Positions 33,073-40,740 of a DNA stretch of 64,000 nucleotides are shown piece after piece. The translations under genes were made by a program, and so were the position numbers. This DNA comes from Methanocorpusculum sp. (lineage in GTDB: Archaea > Halobacteriota > Methanomicrobia > Methanomicrobiales > Methanocorpusculaceae). Numbering within the stretch: position 1 is the stretch's first letter; each line of letters begins with the position of its first letter. The notes under the pieces were generated by a model that was not told where the DNA came from, made no database searches, and saw only the letters and a program-made list of their open reading frames with translations. The DNA is taken from positions 1-64,000 of the forward strand of contig JAFQBW010000004.1 of NCBI GenBank assembly GCA_017399555.1. Reading direction: 5' to 3'.

Positions 33073-35493
33073 TTAGGCTTCAGGAGTGTAACTTGCCGGA
33101 TAGTTGACAGTTACGCCTTCATAGCTATTAAGTCCGGAAACACCTTTATCACCACCGAACAGCTGATCAAATACGATAAGCTGATTGTGTGTCTCTGTTT
33201 CATCGTGTTCACACTTGGTCAGATCAATTCCATCAGTGCTAGCACCTGCTTCTACACGTTTGAACTTGTATTCTCCTTCTCCAGCGTAAGATGGTGTGCC
33301 ATAAGATGAATCTTCACAGTAATGATAGTTGATCCAGTCTCCATAGGTAACTACTACATTTTCACAAGTGACGTAGTCTGTTGGGTCTGCTACATTGGTA
33401 TCGCTGATATCAACATTACCAATCAGCATTCCTGCCAGACGGTAATTGTACCACTGATAATTGGATACAACATCATTGTATGAATCGATTTCACAATTTA
33501 CAGTACAGTCTTTAAACGTAAGTTCTGCATCTCCCCAGATTCCTCCAACAATGCCTCCAAGAACACAATCAGGAGTTCCCCAGAGAGAAGAAACCTTAGT
33601 ATCTTCAACAATCACATTCTTGAAAGTTTGTTTTCCATTAACTTCACCAACTACACCACCGGTATATCTATTGTAGTTCTGAATGCGTGAATTTGTTACT
33701 TTTATGTTTTCATAGACGCAGTTTCCATAGGAATAACCAACAACTACTCCCATATCGATACATTCCATCACAATATCTGCATTATCTACATTAAGGTCCT
33801 TAATGGTGGCATCAACAACTGAAGCAAAGAGACCTCCACCTTCAGTACTGTAATCTAAGCCTAAAGCCCATCCATTCTGATACAGATTCTTAATGGTGTG
33901 TCCTTGTCCATCAAAAGTTCCTTTGAATACTACATTATACCCGTATCCAATTGGATCAAAGGATACGCGTTCTCCGTTAGAATCGTACTTTTCAAGGTCA
34001 AGATCAGCAGTCAGTGTGACAGTCTTTCCATAGTAATCATTACCTAAATCTACATCCATTGCAAATGCTTTGAGTGCAGCTGGACTGCTAACTTCCTCGA
34101 TGTCCTCCCCCATAATCCAGATGAAGACATCTTTTGCGGTGTTCGATGGGTCTAAATAACAGTCATCTTTAAAGCGAGGACCGAAGATTTCAGCTGCGTT
34201 TTCATCCTTATCTCCATAACTGATTGTCACCTGGTCAACAATGATAAGAACATCATTTACTTTATTGTCCTTAACTTTGCTACCATCAGCCGCACCTGCA
34301 ATGCCACCGATATCGCGGTATGCTTTCAGAGTGAGACCAGAAACCTCATTTCCGGTGACAACACCAGTGGTATCTGAGGTGTGTAAACCGACAATACCAC
34401 CAACTTTGTCACCGTTATCGTAACCATTAGTGGCATCTCCATTTGGAACAGCAGTAATTTCAGAATCATAAACTTTACAGTTCGTCACTGATCCATATAC
34501 TCCGCCACCTACAATACCGCCTGCCTGACCATAGCTAGATACTTTGGCATTCTTAACAGTTACGCTGTCAAATGTACCTCCATTTCCGGCAACAACTCCA
34601 ACACCTCTGGTTTTGACGTTCACTACAGCACCATCAAAGATGACGTTCTGAACTTTACCATTTGTATCTACAGCACTGAAGAATCCAACCTTATCTCCAT
34701 CATTATCAGAAGTAATCTTCAGATTCTTGATTGTGTGTCCATCACCATCGAAAACTCCCTTGAATTTTGTGGAAGATGTTCCAATCGGAGTCCACTCCTC
34801 ACCTTCGAGGTCAATGTCTGCGGTCAGTTTAACAGTTGTTCCTTCATAGCCGTTACCTGCGTTGACAGAATCTCTAAATTTCTTAAGCTGTTCAAGACTG
34901 CCAATAGTAATTTCCGTTTCTGCATTTGGATTAACGGACCAGTGTGCATTGAATGTCAGTCTGTCAGTGTGTTTTCCAGAAAGGGTTGCTCCCTTCCCCT
35001 CTGTTTTGAATGTTAATTTTTCTGCATTTTCAGAGACTCCTTCAGATACTACCAGAACGACATTATCTGGGTTATAGTTGGCAACTATCTTTCCATTATC
35101 TCTGATTACAGAATATGGAATCCTACTTACAATAAAGTCAGTATCTGCTCCATTCTGGAGGTTGAAATCATGAAGGCTGTTAACAGTAACAGTAATCATG
35201 CTTTTTGCCGGAAGGAGAACGTTCGATAAACTAACCTCTCCAGTGTGTTCCAGATTAGTGTTGAAGCTCACATCACTTGGAATCTTTAACACATATGTTG
35301 AAACTAAATCATATTCAAGATCCATACCTTCGGTTTTATCTGCTGGTTGCAGAGGGACCGTTGGTGTCGTCTGTGTCTCCTCAGTAGTCCCCTCTGATGC
35401 CTGAGTATCCCCGGTTACATCATCAGCACTCACTACACCCGCCATAGAGAAAACCATAGCAAGGACAAGGAGAATCATTAAGAATTTCTTCAT
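33073..35493 (-). CDS. Secreted GLUG-repeat surface protein, 806 aa
   Basis: A signal peptide (KKFLMILLVLAMVFSMAGVV) leads to a Thr/Glu-rich linker. A beta-rich N-terminal domain follows (about 60-190), ending in GKHTDRLTFNAHW. Then come two arrays of GLUG-type repeats (for example AGGIVGGGVYGSVTNCKVYD), each introduced by an LTADIDLEGEEWTPIG-like segment (about 215 and 490). GLUG repeats form solenoid adhesin-like surfaces in bacteria. No C-terminal anchor is seen. The N-terminal domain resembles Firmicutes surface proteins by eye. It probably acts with the 186-aa protein upstream. Confidence 0.82.
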   Translation of the reverse strand: MKKFLMILLVLAMVFSMAGVVSADDVTGDTQASEGTTEETQTTPTVPLQPADKTEGMDLEYDLVSTYVLKIPSDVSFNTNLEHTGEVSLSNVLLPAKSMITVTVNSLHDFNLQNGADTDFIVSRIPYSVIRDNGKIVANYNPDNVVLVVSEGVSENAEKLTFKTEGKGATLSGKHTDRLTFNAHWSVNPNAETEITIGSLEQLKKFRDSVNAGNGYEGTTVKLTADIDLEGEEWTPIGTSSTKFKGVFDGDGHTIKNLKITSDNDGDKVGFFSAVDTNGKVQNVIFDGAVVNVKTRGVGVVAGNGGTFDSVTVKNAKVSSYGQAGGIVGGGVYGSVTNCKVYDSEITAVPNGDATNGYDNGDKVGGIVGLHTSDTTGVVTGNEVSGLTLKAYRDIGGIAGAADGSKVKDNKVNDVLIIVDQVTISYGDKDENAAEIFGPRFKDDCYLDPSNTAKDVFIWIMGEDIEEVSSPAALKAFAMDVDLGNDYYGKTVTLTADLDLEKYDSNGERVSFDPIGYGYNVVFKGTFDGQGHTIKNLYQNGWALGLDYSTEGGGLFASVVDATIKDLNVDNADIVMECIDMGVVVGYSYGNCVYENIKVTNSRIQNYNRYTGGVVGEVNGKQTFKNVIVEDTKVSSLWGTPDCVLGGIVGGIWGDAELTFKDCTVNCEIDSYNDVVSNYQWYNYRLAGMLIGNVDISDTNVADPTDYVTCENVVVTYGDWINYHYCEDSSYGTPSYAGEGEYKFKRVEAGASTDGIDLTKCEHDETETHNQLIVFDQLFGGDKGVSGLNSYEGVTVNYPASYTPEA

Positions 35494-35528
35494 AAATCTT
35501 TTACCTCGATTTTAAAGATTTTTCACAC

Positions 35529-36089
35529 TTAGATTACCACAAGTGTTGTTCCCATATTCGCATTGTTGGTTGGTGTACCAACTGAACCATCCTCATTAAT
35601 GCGATACGGCTGTACATGAATTAGTGCATCGTAGGTTCCCAAACTAAGTGTCTGGTTAAGTTTAATGCTCTGGATGTGCTTTCCCGGAGGTACTGCACCC
35701 GACTTATACAGTGAAATGTATTTGTCACCATCAGGAAGAAGCAGTTCGAATGTCAGATAATACAGACCTTCATTTTCTTCGGGGTTGTAGAAATCAACAG
35801 AATTAATTTCAGTTGTTCCTGAAGGAATTGTAATTCTGCCCCATCCTGGGATTGCTACATTCGGTTCGATGTTTGAATTAACAATCGGCGTAACATAATC
35901 ACCGGCGTTGGTATCAATCTTCAAACCGTCCTCGTCTTCTGAAGAACTGCCTGGTGTGCCAATACCAAGCCAAATGAGGAAACTGTAGTCTCCGGTTATG
36001 ATTGAACCAACCATAAGCCCACCGAAGCCAAGAGACAAAACAAGCGCAATTACTAAGACAATAATTGCGACCTTTCCTGCTTTGCCCAT
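35529..36089 (-). CDS. Membrane-anchored small surface protein, 186 aa
   Basis: An N-terminal membrane helix (VAIIVLVIALVLSLGFGGLM) is followed by an acidic linker and an outer beta-domain with FYNPEENEGLYYLTFELLLP, GAVPPGKHIQSIKLNQTLSL and PTNNANMGTTLVVI. This pattern (two beta-lines, PGK, YDALIHVQPYR) is common in small secreted proteins of Firmicutes encoded with larger surface proteins. I start at ATG 36089, where GGAGGT is 8 bp upstream. An in-frame TTG at 36104 overlaps that site. It lies 35 bp upstream of the GLUG protein gene, probably one operon. Confidence 0.75.
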   Translation of the reverse strand: MGKAGKVAIIVLVIALVLSLGFGGLMVGSIITGDYSFLIWLGIGTPGSSSEDEDGLKIDTNAGDYVTPIVNSNIEPNVAIPGWGRITIPSGTTEINSVDFYNPEENEGLYYLTFELLLPDGDKYISLYKSGAVPPGKHIQSIKLNQTLSLGTYDALIHVQPYRINEDGSVGTPTNNANMGTTLVVI

Positions 36090-36186
36090 CTCAGAAACCT
36101 CCAAAGGTCATTTTGCTAATTGGATAAATGCTACTCATATAGCAAGGTATAATATTGTAATCGTCCTGGTATAAATGTATCTCAAA

Positions 36187-36199
36187 CAAATGTTATTTG
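36187..36199. promoter_or_regulatory. CAAAT-gtt-ATTTG dyad upstream of surface operon
   Basis: A perfect 5-bp dyad with a 3-bp spacer lies in the AT-rich gap between the divergent surface-protein operon and the RHH gene. GCAAATAA occurs twice nearby (36224-36240). RHH proteins bind short repeated half-sites, so this is a candidate operator. The signal is weak because of the AT content. Confidence 0.3.
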
Positions 36200-36380
36200 A
36201 ATTACGAATAATGATACTACATTGCAAATAAGAAGCAAATAAACCCAGACATACTTACCAATGAACACTAACATCAGTAGAACTCGATTTAAAGCGCGGA
36301 TTAAAATGCATATTTGTAATTTATTTGAACCTCAAATGTCGCACTCTCACTATTATTTTCCAAGAACACAAATATTCCCA

Positions 36381-36653
36381 ATGTCTCCAAATACCAGAGT
36401 TAGAAAAAAACAGATGTCAATAAAACTTCCTCCGGACATTGAACAAAAGATTCGTGATGCAGTTGAATCCGGAGAGTTTACCAACACCACCGATGCAATA
36501 ACAGGAATGTTAAGATTATATTTCCAGAATAACGATGTCGCAAAACTTCAGGCAGAGATTATCTCACTAAGAAATGATGTTGAACTTCTTAAAATGAGAA
36601 GCGAATATTTCGAGAAGAAGCTCTGCGAAGTAACAGTAAATACAAAACGCTGA
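36381..36653 (+). CDS. Ribbon-helix-helix regulator with coiled-coil tail
   Basis: A 90-residue protein with an RHH domain in QMSIKLPPDIEQKIRDAVES then GEFTNTTDAITGMLRLYF, and a helical tail (AKLQAEIISLRNDVELLKMR) with heptad spacing. I choose ATG 36381 (MSPNTRVRKKQM). An upstream ATG at 36261 would add 40 residues that look non-coding. It is divergent from the surface-protein operon and probably regulates it. An N-terminal basic stretch is usual for archaeal RHH proteins. Confidence 0.75.
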   Translation: MSPNTRVRKKQMSIKLPPDIEQKIRDAVESGEFTNTTDAITGMLRLYFQNNDVAKLQAEIISLRNDVELLKMRSEYFEKKLCEVTVNTKR

Positions 36654-36935
36654 CGATAAGACCAAAAACAAACAGAATACAAAAAAACACCAAAAGCAAA
36701 AGGAGGTGACCCGGTTATAATAGGCGGTTAACTACTCCTCCCAACCGGATTATCCTGCAATTTTCGTTACAAGTAATACATACGTGGTGTCAGCATATAG
36801 TAATTTCTCTCATAGAAGAAGTGTGTTGAATCTTTCGGCATGAAAAATTAAGAAGAATAAACCCTCATCTCAAGTCTCTTCGAGCCGTCGCCAGTCCTTC
36901 GGACTTGCTCACGCATGTGTCCTGAGGCTTACGCC
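36654..36935. other. Intergenic region with strong Shine-Dalgarno-like site and hairpin
   Basis: AAAAGGAGGTGACC (about 36697-36710) is a near-perfect complement of the 16S 3' end but no ORF follows it. A stem CCGGTT...AACCGG (36711-36747) comes next and resembles the CCGG hairpins near 11100 and 11335. Between 36885 and 36950 is an opposite-strand copy of the AGTCC/GGACT repeat, plus CTGAGGCTTACGCCTCAG, a 7-bp hairpin. Confidence 0.45.
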
Positions 36936-37307
36936 TCAGTACACACGCCATTCCAACCCCCTCTTATTCCCGAAATTCACTAAAAGCCCCTCTTTTAACC
37001 CTGTAGCTTCCAGATAGTGACCTATCTGTTCCTCGTGAATCTTTCCAAGACAGCGAACCGCTTTCAGCTCCACAATAATTGAATCATTCACTAAAACATC
37101 TGCAACATAATCTCTGTGCAGATTAACTCCCTTGTAGAAAACAGGGATTCGAACCTGAAGCCTTGCAGAAAAACCTGCCTCCTCTAACTCCATCTGGAAT
37201 GCCTTCTCATACACAGATTCAGAAAAGCCGCTTCCGAGATTGTGTCTAACCTTCATTGCGCATCCAACAATTCTGTACATATCCGAGTTTACATCTAACT
37301 TATTCAT
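36936..37307 (-). CDS. GxxExxY-family protein
   Basis: A 123-residue protein of the GxxExxY family (PD-(D/E)xK-like fold), with the name-giving motif in HNLGSGFSESVYEKAFQMEL. Downstream are VFYKGVNLHRDYVADVLVND and IIVELKAVRCLGKIHEEQ, where D and ExK could form a nuclease-like site. GLLVNFG is conserved near the end. Function is not established. I start at ATG 37307 (MNKLDVNSDM), which has GGAG upstream. A longer frame to 37454 runs through GC-rich repeats. Confidence 0.85.
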   Translation of the reverse strand: MNKLDVNSDMYRIVGCAMKVRHNLGSGFSESVYEKAFQMELEEAGFSARLQVRIPVFYKGVNLHRDYVADVLVNDSIIVELKAVRCLGKIHEEQIGHYLEATGLKEGLLVNFGNKRGLEWRVY

Positions 37308-37650
37308 AGACAGCTCCAAAGCCAACCCGAACAACCGCGGGTGGCTACACGGCGGAGGTGTGAACCGCGAGACGATATCCGTGCCGGAATCGGAGCGAAG
37401 CGACGAGAACGGCATGGTTATCCTCTCGCGGAGAAACGCCTGTGCCCCGCCCATTTTTTGTATATTAAGGAGGGCGTGAGCAAAAAGACAGACGCGCCGA
37501 CGTCCGCAGAAGTCGAAACGCGGTAAGCGTTGAGATTTCGAGGACTAAGGAGCGGCTTGTATTTTTGTAGCCCGACGCAAAACCACTAAAAGAGCATCAA
37601 CCGTTTAATCTATCTTCAAAAACAAAACCCCAAACAAACACAATTTTTTT

Positions 37651-37693
37651 CCCGCCGAATAGAGCGGCGCGGTTAGCAGCCGCTCCGGCGGGG
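37651..37693. repeat. Strong GC-rich hairpin
   Basis: CCCGCCG (37651-37657) and GAGCGGC (37662-37668) pair with GCCGCTC (37679-37685) and CGGCGGGG (37686-37693), leaving a 10-nt loop GCGGTTAGCA and a small left-side bulge AATA. The total of 14-15 base pairs makes it one of the strongest local stems in the window. Confidence 0.6.
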
Positions 37694-37777
37694 CATCACA
37701 CACCAAAAAGAAAAATCACACATCCATAACTAAGAACACCCGTCGCTGCCGCTCGCTATCGCACGGCTAACCGCCGT

Positions 37778-37957
37778 GCTCACGGCTTGAGCCTTCGGCT
37801 CTCGCCAACCGCCGCGGCTGTTCGCGGCGGGCAATCCGGATTTTTTTGTGAGTACTCCTCTTTTGCAGTTCTGGTGAATAGATTACTCTACTATTTTTGA
37901 TTGCCCCGCCGAAAAGCCCGCGGTGATTGGCGAGAGCCGGAGGCTCAAGCCGTGAGC
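37778..37957. repeat. 180-bp inverted repeat (type E)
   Basis: The 31-nt arms 37778-37808 and 37927-37957 are inverted repeats with a single mismatch. The left arm starts GCTCACGGCTTGAGCCTTCG. The word GCTTGAGCCTTCGGCTCTCG also occurs at 44188-44207, inside another long inverted-repeat element, linking the two families. Confidence 0.75.
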
Positions 37958-38372
37958 ATGGCTCGAAGAGACATGAGGTTAGCCAAGCGGGCAGGCGGGC
38001 TTTCAAAAAACAACCAAAATCCCAACAAAAACAGCCCGATTGCAAAATCTCCAAGACTCCGCAAAGCGCGCCGGAAAATACGCTGGAAAAACAGAGAATT
38101 CATGCGCGGGTTGCAACCCAACTTCCAAACACCCCACACACCATCCACCCCCGCTTGTGTCATGAATACCGAATTCACGTTTGCAGGGGGTTTTTTGAAG
38201 TCCAAGCAAAGTCCGCAAACCGGCAAAAATCAGGCTATAAACGACTGTTTCCAAAGGGACAGTTTTAAATCCTGAGGGGGGCAACAAACATATTGATATC
38301 TCATAGCCGCCGGTTCATGCGGGAGCAGATTTCCACTAAATTCACCCTATCCGATAGAAAGGAGTGTGGTTC

Positions 38373-39668
38373 ATGGATTTAAACAACAACAACAAAAGCA
38401 TGATGGAACCTGCTGTATTCGAAAAATACGAAAGCAACGTACGGTCTTACTGCAGAAAATATCCGGTAATCTTCACCAGAGCAAAAGGCTCACTGCTGTA
38501 TGACCAGGACGATAACGAATACATCGACTTCCTCTGTGGAGCGGGAAGCTGCAACTACGGCCACAACAACGAATACATCAAAGGAAAAGTCCTCGACTAT
38601 CTCGCAGGAGACGGACTCTTACACGGCCTTGACATGTACTCGATTGCCAAGGGCGAGTTCATCCAGACACTGCAGGACTTAATCCTCACCCCGCGGGGCT
38701 ATGACTACAAAGTCATGTTCCCGGGACCAACCGGTACCAACGCGGTTGAGGCGGCATTAAAAATCGCCCGCAAAGCAAAGGGCAGGTCCAATATCTTCGC
38801 TCTTATGGGCGGCTTCCACGGCATGTCCTTAGGCTCTCTCTCCTTAACCACCGAGAGAAGTGCACGGGATGCCTGCGGAGTTACCTTGGGAAATGTTACC
38901 CACATTCCGCATCCGGCAATGATGCCTGAGATGGACACCATCGCCTACATGGATATGCTCATCTCCAACGACCACAGCGGAGTTGACAAACCGGCGGCAC
39001 TGATTGTGGAGACCGTGCAGGGAGAAGGCGGTATCTTTGTCCTCTCCGAAGAGTGGCTGCGGAGAGCACGCGAACTTTGCGACAAGCATGACATGATGCT
39101 CATCGTTGACGACATTCAGGCAGGATGCGGCAGAACCGGCTCCTTCTTCTCCTTCGAGAGAGCAGGCATCAAGCCTGACATCGTCGTCATGGCAAAATCG
39201 ATTGGCGGAATCGGGATGCCCGCGGCAATCGCCCTCGTAAAACCGGAGTACGATGTTCTGCTTCCGGGAGAACACAACGGAACCTTCCGCGGATTCCAGC
39301 TCGCCTTCATTGCCGGAAAGGCCGCACTCGAATGCCTGGTGCACGACAACCTCGAAGCGGAATGCAAGAGAAAAGAGGGAATTATCCGCGAGTTCCTCGA
39401 ATCCCGCGTGCCAAAGATTGCAGACAACCTCGAGGTCCGCGGTATGGGTGTCATGTGGGGAATTGACTTCGGCGAATACTCGCCGCTCATGGCCTACGAT
39501 ATCCGCAGACGCTGCTTTGAGAAAGGCGTTATCTTAGAACTCTGCGGAAGAGAGGATACCGTCGTCAAAATCATGGCGGCAATCACTATTCCGGACGATA
39601 TTCTGCTCAAAGGTCTCGGCATTGTCTGCGATGTTATGGCAGAAGCAGTTGCCAACCCGATTGAATAA
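38373..39668 (+). CDS. ectB: EctB-type diaminobutyrate-2-oxoglutarate aminotransferase
   Basis: A 431-residue class III PLP aminotransferase close to EctB, which converts aspartate semialdehyde to L-2,4-diaminobutyrate. Diagnostic stretches are NYGHNNEYIKGKVLDYLAGD, FPGPTGTNAVEAALKIARKA, LIVDDIQAGCGRTGSFFSFE and PGEHNGTFRGFQLA; the PLP lysine is in VVMAKSIGGIG. Length fits EctB (about 430). No ectA or ectC is near, so the product may serve something other than ectoine. I use ATG 38373 with AGGAGTG upstream; the GTG at 38364 lies within that site. Confidence 0.85.
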   Translation: MDLNNNNKSMMEPAVFEKYESNVRSYCRKYPVIFTRAKGSLLYDQDDNEYIDFLCGAGSCNYGHNNEYIKGKVLDYLAGDGLLHGLDMYSIAKGEFIQTLQDLILTPRGYDYKVMFPGPTGTNAVEAALKIARKAKGRSNIFALMGGFHGMSLGSLSLTTERSARDACGVTLGNVTHIPHPAMMPEMDTIAYMDMLISNDHSGVDKPAALIVETVQGEGGIFVLSEEWLRRARELCDKHDMMLIVDDIQAGCGRTGSFFSFERAGIKPDIVVMAKSIGGIGMPAAIALVKPEYDVLLPGEHNGTFRGFQLAFIAGKAALECLVHDNLEAECKRKEGIIREFLESRVPKIADNLEVRGMGVMWGIDFGEYSPLMAYDIRRRCFEKGVILELCGREDTVVKIMAAITIPDDILLKGLGIVCDVMAEAVANPIE

Positions 39669-39676
39669 TTCCCCCT

Positions 39677-40696
39677 CTATTTTTCCGGAACAATAATTGT
39701 TCCATCCGCAATGTCGCGCTCGATATCAGCTATTGCAGAGATTAACTCCTTTGGAACAACCTCTTTCATATATCCGACAAGCCCCACATAATCGCCTTCC
39801 GCATATCCTAAGGAGATGGTCTGTCCGCTGAAGTCTTCGCCTTCCTTGTAGAGAAGAACCGTATCGCGGATTGCCTGCGGGATATGCTTTACCACACTGA
39901 AGAGCACTGCATCAGGGGCAAGGTAGCTCTGGTCAACATCAACGCCGATAACATAGTTTCCTGTTTCATCCGCGGCCCGAATCGCTCCGGTGCCGGAGGT
40001 TCCCGCAACCTGATAGACGATGTCAGCTCCCGCATCATACATCTGCATCGCTGATTCATATCCGAGGGCGGCATCGGTAAACGAACCGGTATAATCCGCC
40101 AGAAGCTCAATCTGCACACCGCGCTCTTTTTCCGCCCGCTCGATTCCGGCGGCAAATCCATGGTAGAAGCCTTCCACAATATCCGTGTGCACACCGCCCA
40201 TGAAACCGATTACCCGCGTTTCGGTAAGCATACCTGCGGCATATCCTGCGGCATAGCTTGGTTCATTGGAGCGGAAAACAATATTTGCCAGATTGTCCGG
40301 CTGTTCCCCTGCCGCATAGGCAGTATCCACCATCAGATACTTTTCCATTGGATTGGCAAGCGCAGAAGACGTCATCTGGGTTACTGTATAGAATCCGCCG
40401 GTCACAATAATATCTGCATCATATTCATGAATCAGACTCTCCGTTGCTCCCCAGACCTTCTCCACCGAATCCTCGATATGAGATTCCGTGACAACGCCTT
40501 TTTCCTTGCTTAACAGATAGACGCCTTCGGCAATCTGGAGAGTGAACGGATCAAAACCGCTTTCAAGCTCCATCACGAGACCTACCCGGTAGTCCTCTTC
40601 CTTTTCGGCAAACAGCGTGTCCGCAGTAAAAATATAGCCGACAAAACATGCCGTGAAAATGACAGCCAGAATGCCCAGAAGAGTAAGCGGTTTCAT
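39677..40696 (-). CDS. BMP-family substrate-binding protein
   Basis: This 339-residue protein belongs to the basic membrane protein (Med/BMP) family of type 1 periplasmic binding proteins. Bacterial members bind purine nucleosides for ABC transporters. The N-terminus (LTLLGILAVIFTACFVGYIF) is a membrane anchor rather than a clear lipobox. Family stretches are YRVGLVMELESGFDPFTLQI, NEPSYAAGYAAGMLTETRVI then GFMGG, and QVAGTSGTGAIRAADE. No ABC permease or ATPase lies nearby. It is divergent from the Nramp-like gene with only 44 bp between. Confidence 0.88.
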   Translation of the reverse strand: MKPLTLLGILAVIFTACFVGYIFTADTLFAEKEEDYRVGLVMELESGFDPFTLQIAEGVYLLSKEKGVVTESHIEDSVEKVWGATESLIHEYDADIIVTGGFYTVTQMTSSALANPMEKYLMVDTAYAAGEQPDNLANIVFRSNEPSYAAGYAAGMLTETRVIGFMGGVHTDIVEGFYHGFAAGIERAEKERGVQIELLADYTGSFTDAALGYESAMQMYDAGADIVYQVAGTSGTGAIRAADETGNYVIGVDVDQSYLAPDAVLFSVVKHIPQAIRDTVLLYKEGEDFSGQTISLGYAEGDYVGLVGYMKEVVPKELISAIADIERDIADGTIIVPEK

Positions 40697-40740
40697 ACCT
40701 GCAATTATATTTATCTGCTGAATACAAATATCTATTTCAT

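Larger units (their letters stand above)
37308..38372. other. 1-kb gene-free region with GC-rich hairpins
   Basis: No coding sequence is supported. The region holds a strong nested hairpin at 37651-37693 (CCCGCCG...GAGCGGC / GCCGCTC...CGGCGGGG), a 31-nt inverted repeat pair (37778-37808 and 37927-37957) and GC-rich blocks rich in CGAAGCGACGAG-type words. ORFs on both strands here are compositional artefacts. The last 70 bp before 38373 contain the ectB-like gene leader with GAAAGGAGTG. Confidence 0.6.

Noticed and set aside
33025-33309. 94-aa + strand ORF at the 3' end of the GLUG gene
   Set aside because: Mostly antisense to the coding sequence of the 806-aa protein; no family resemblance.
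36697-36710. 16S rRNA 3'-end fragment suggested by GGAGGTGACC
   Set aside because: Only the anti-Shine-Dalgarno complement matches and the flanks do not resemble rRNA. It is better read as a strong ribosome-binding-like site.
37767-38287. Overlapping ORFs on both strands in the GC-rich repeat field
   Set aside because: Frames are opened by inverted repeats with few stops; the translations are Arg/Ala-rich and have no start signals.
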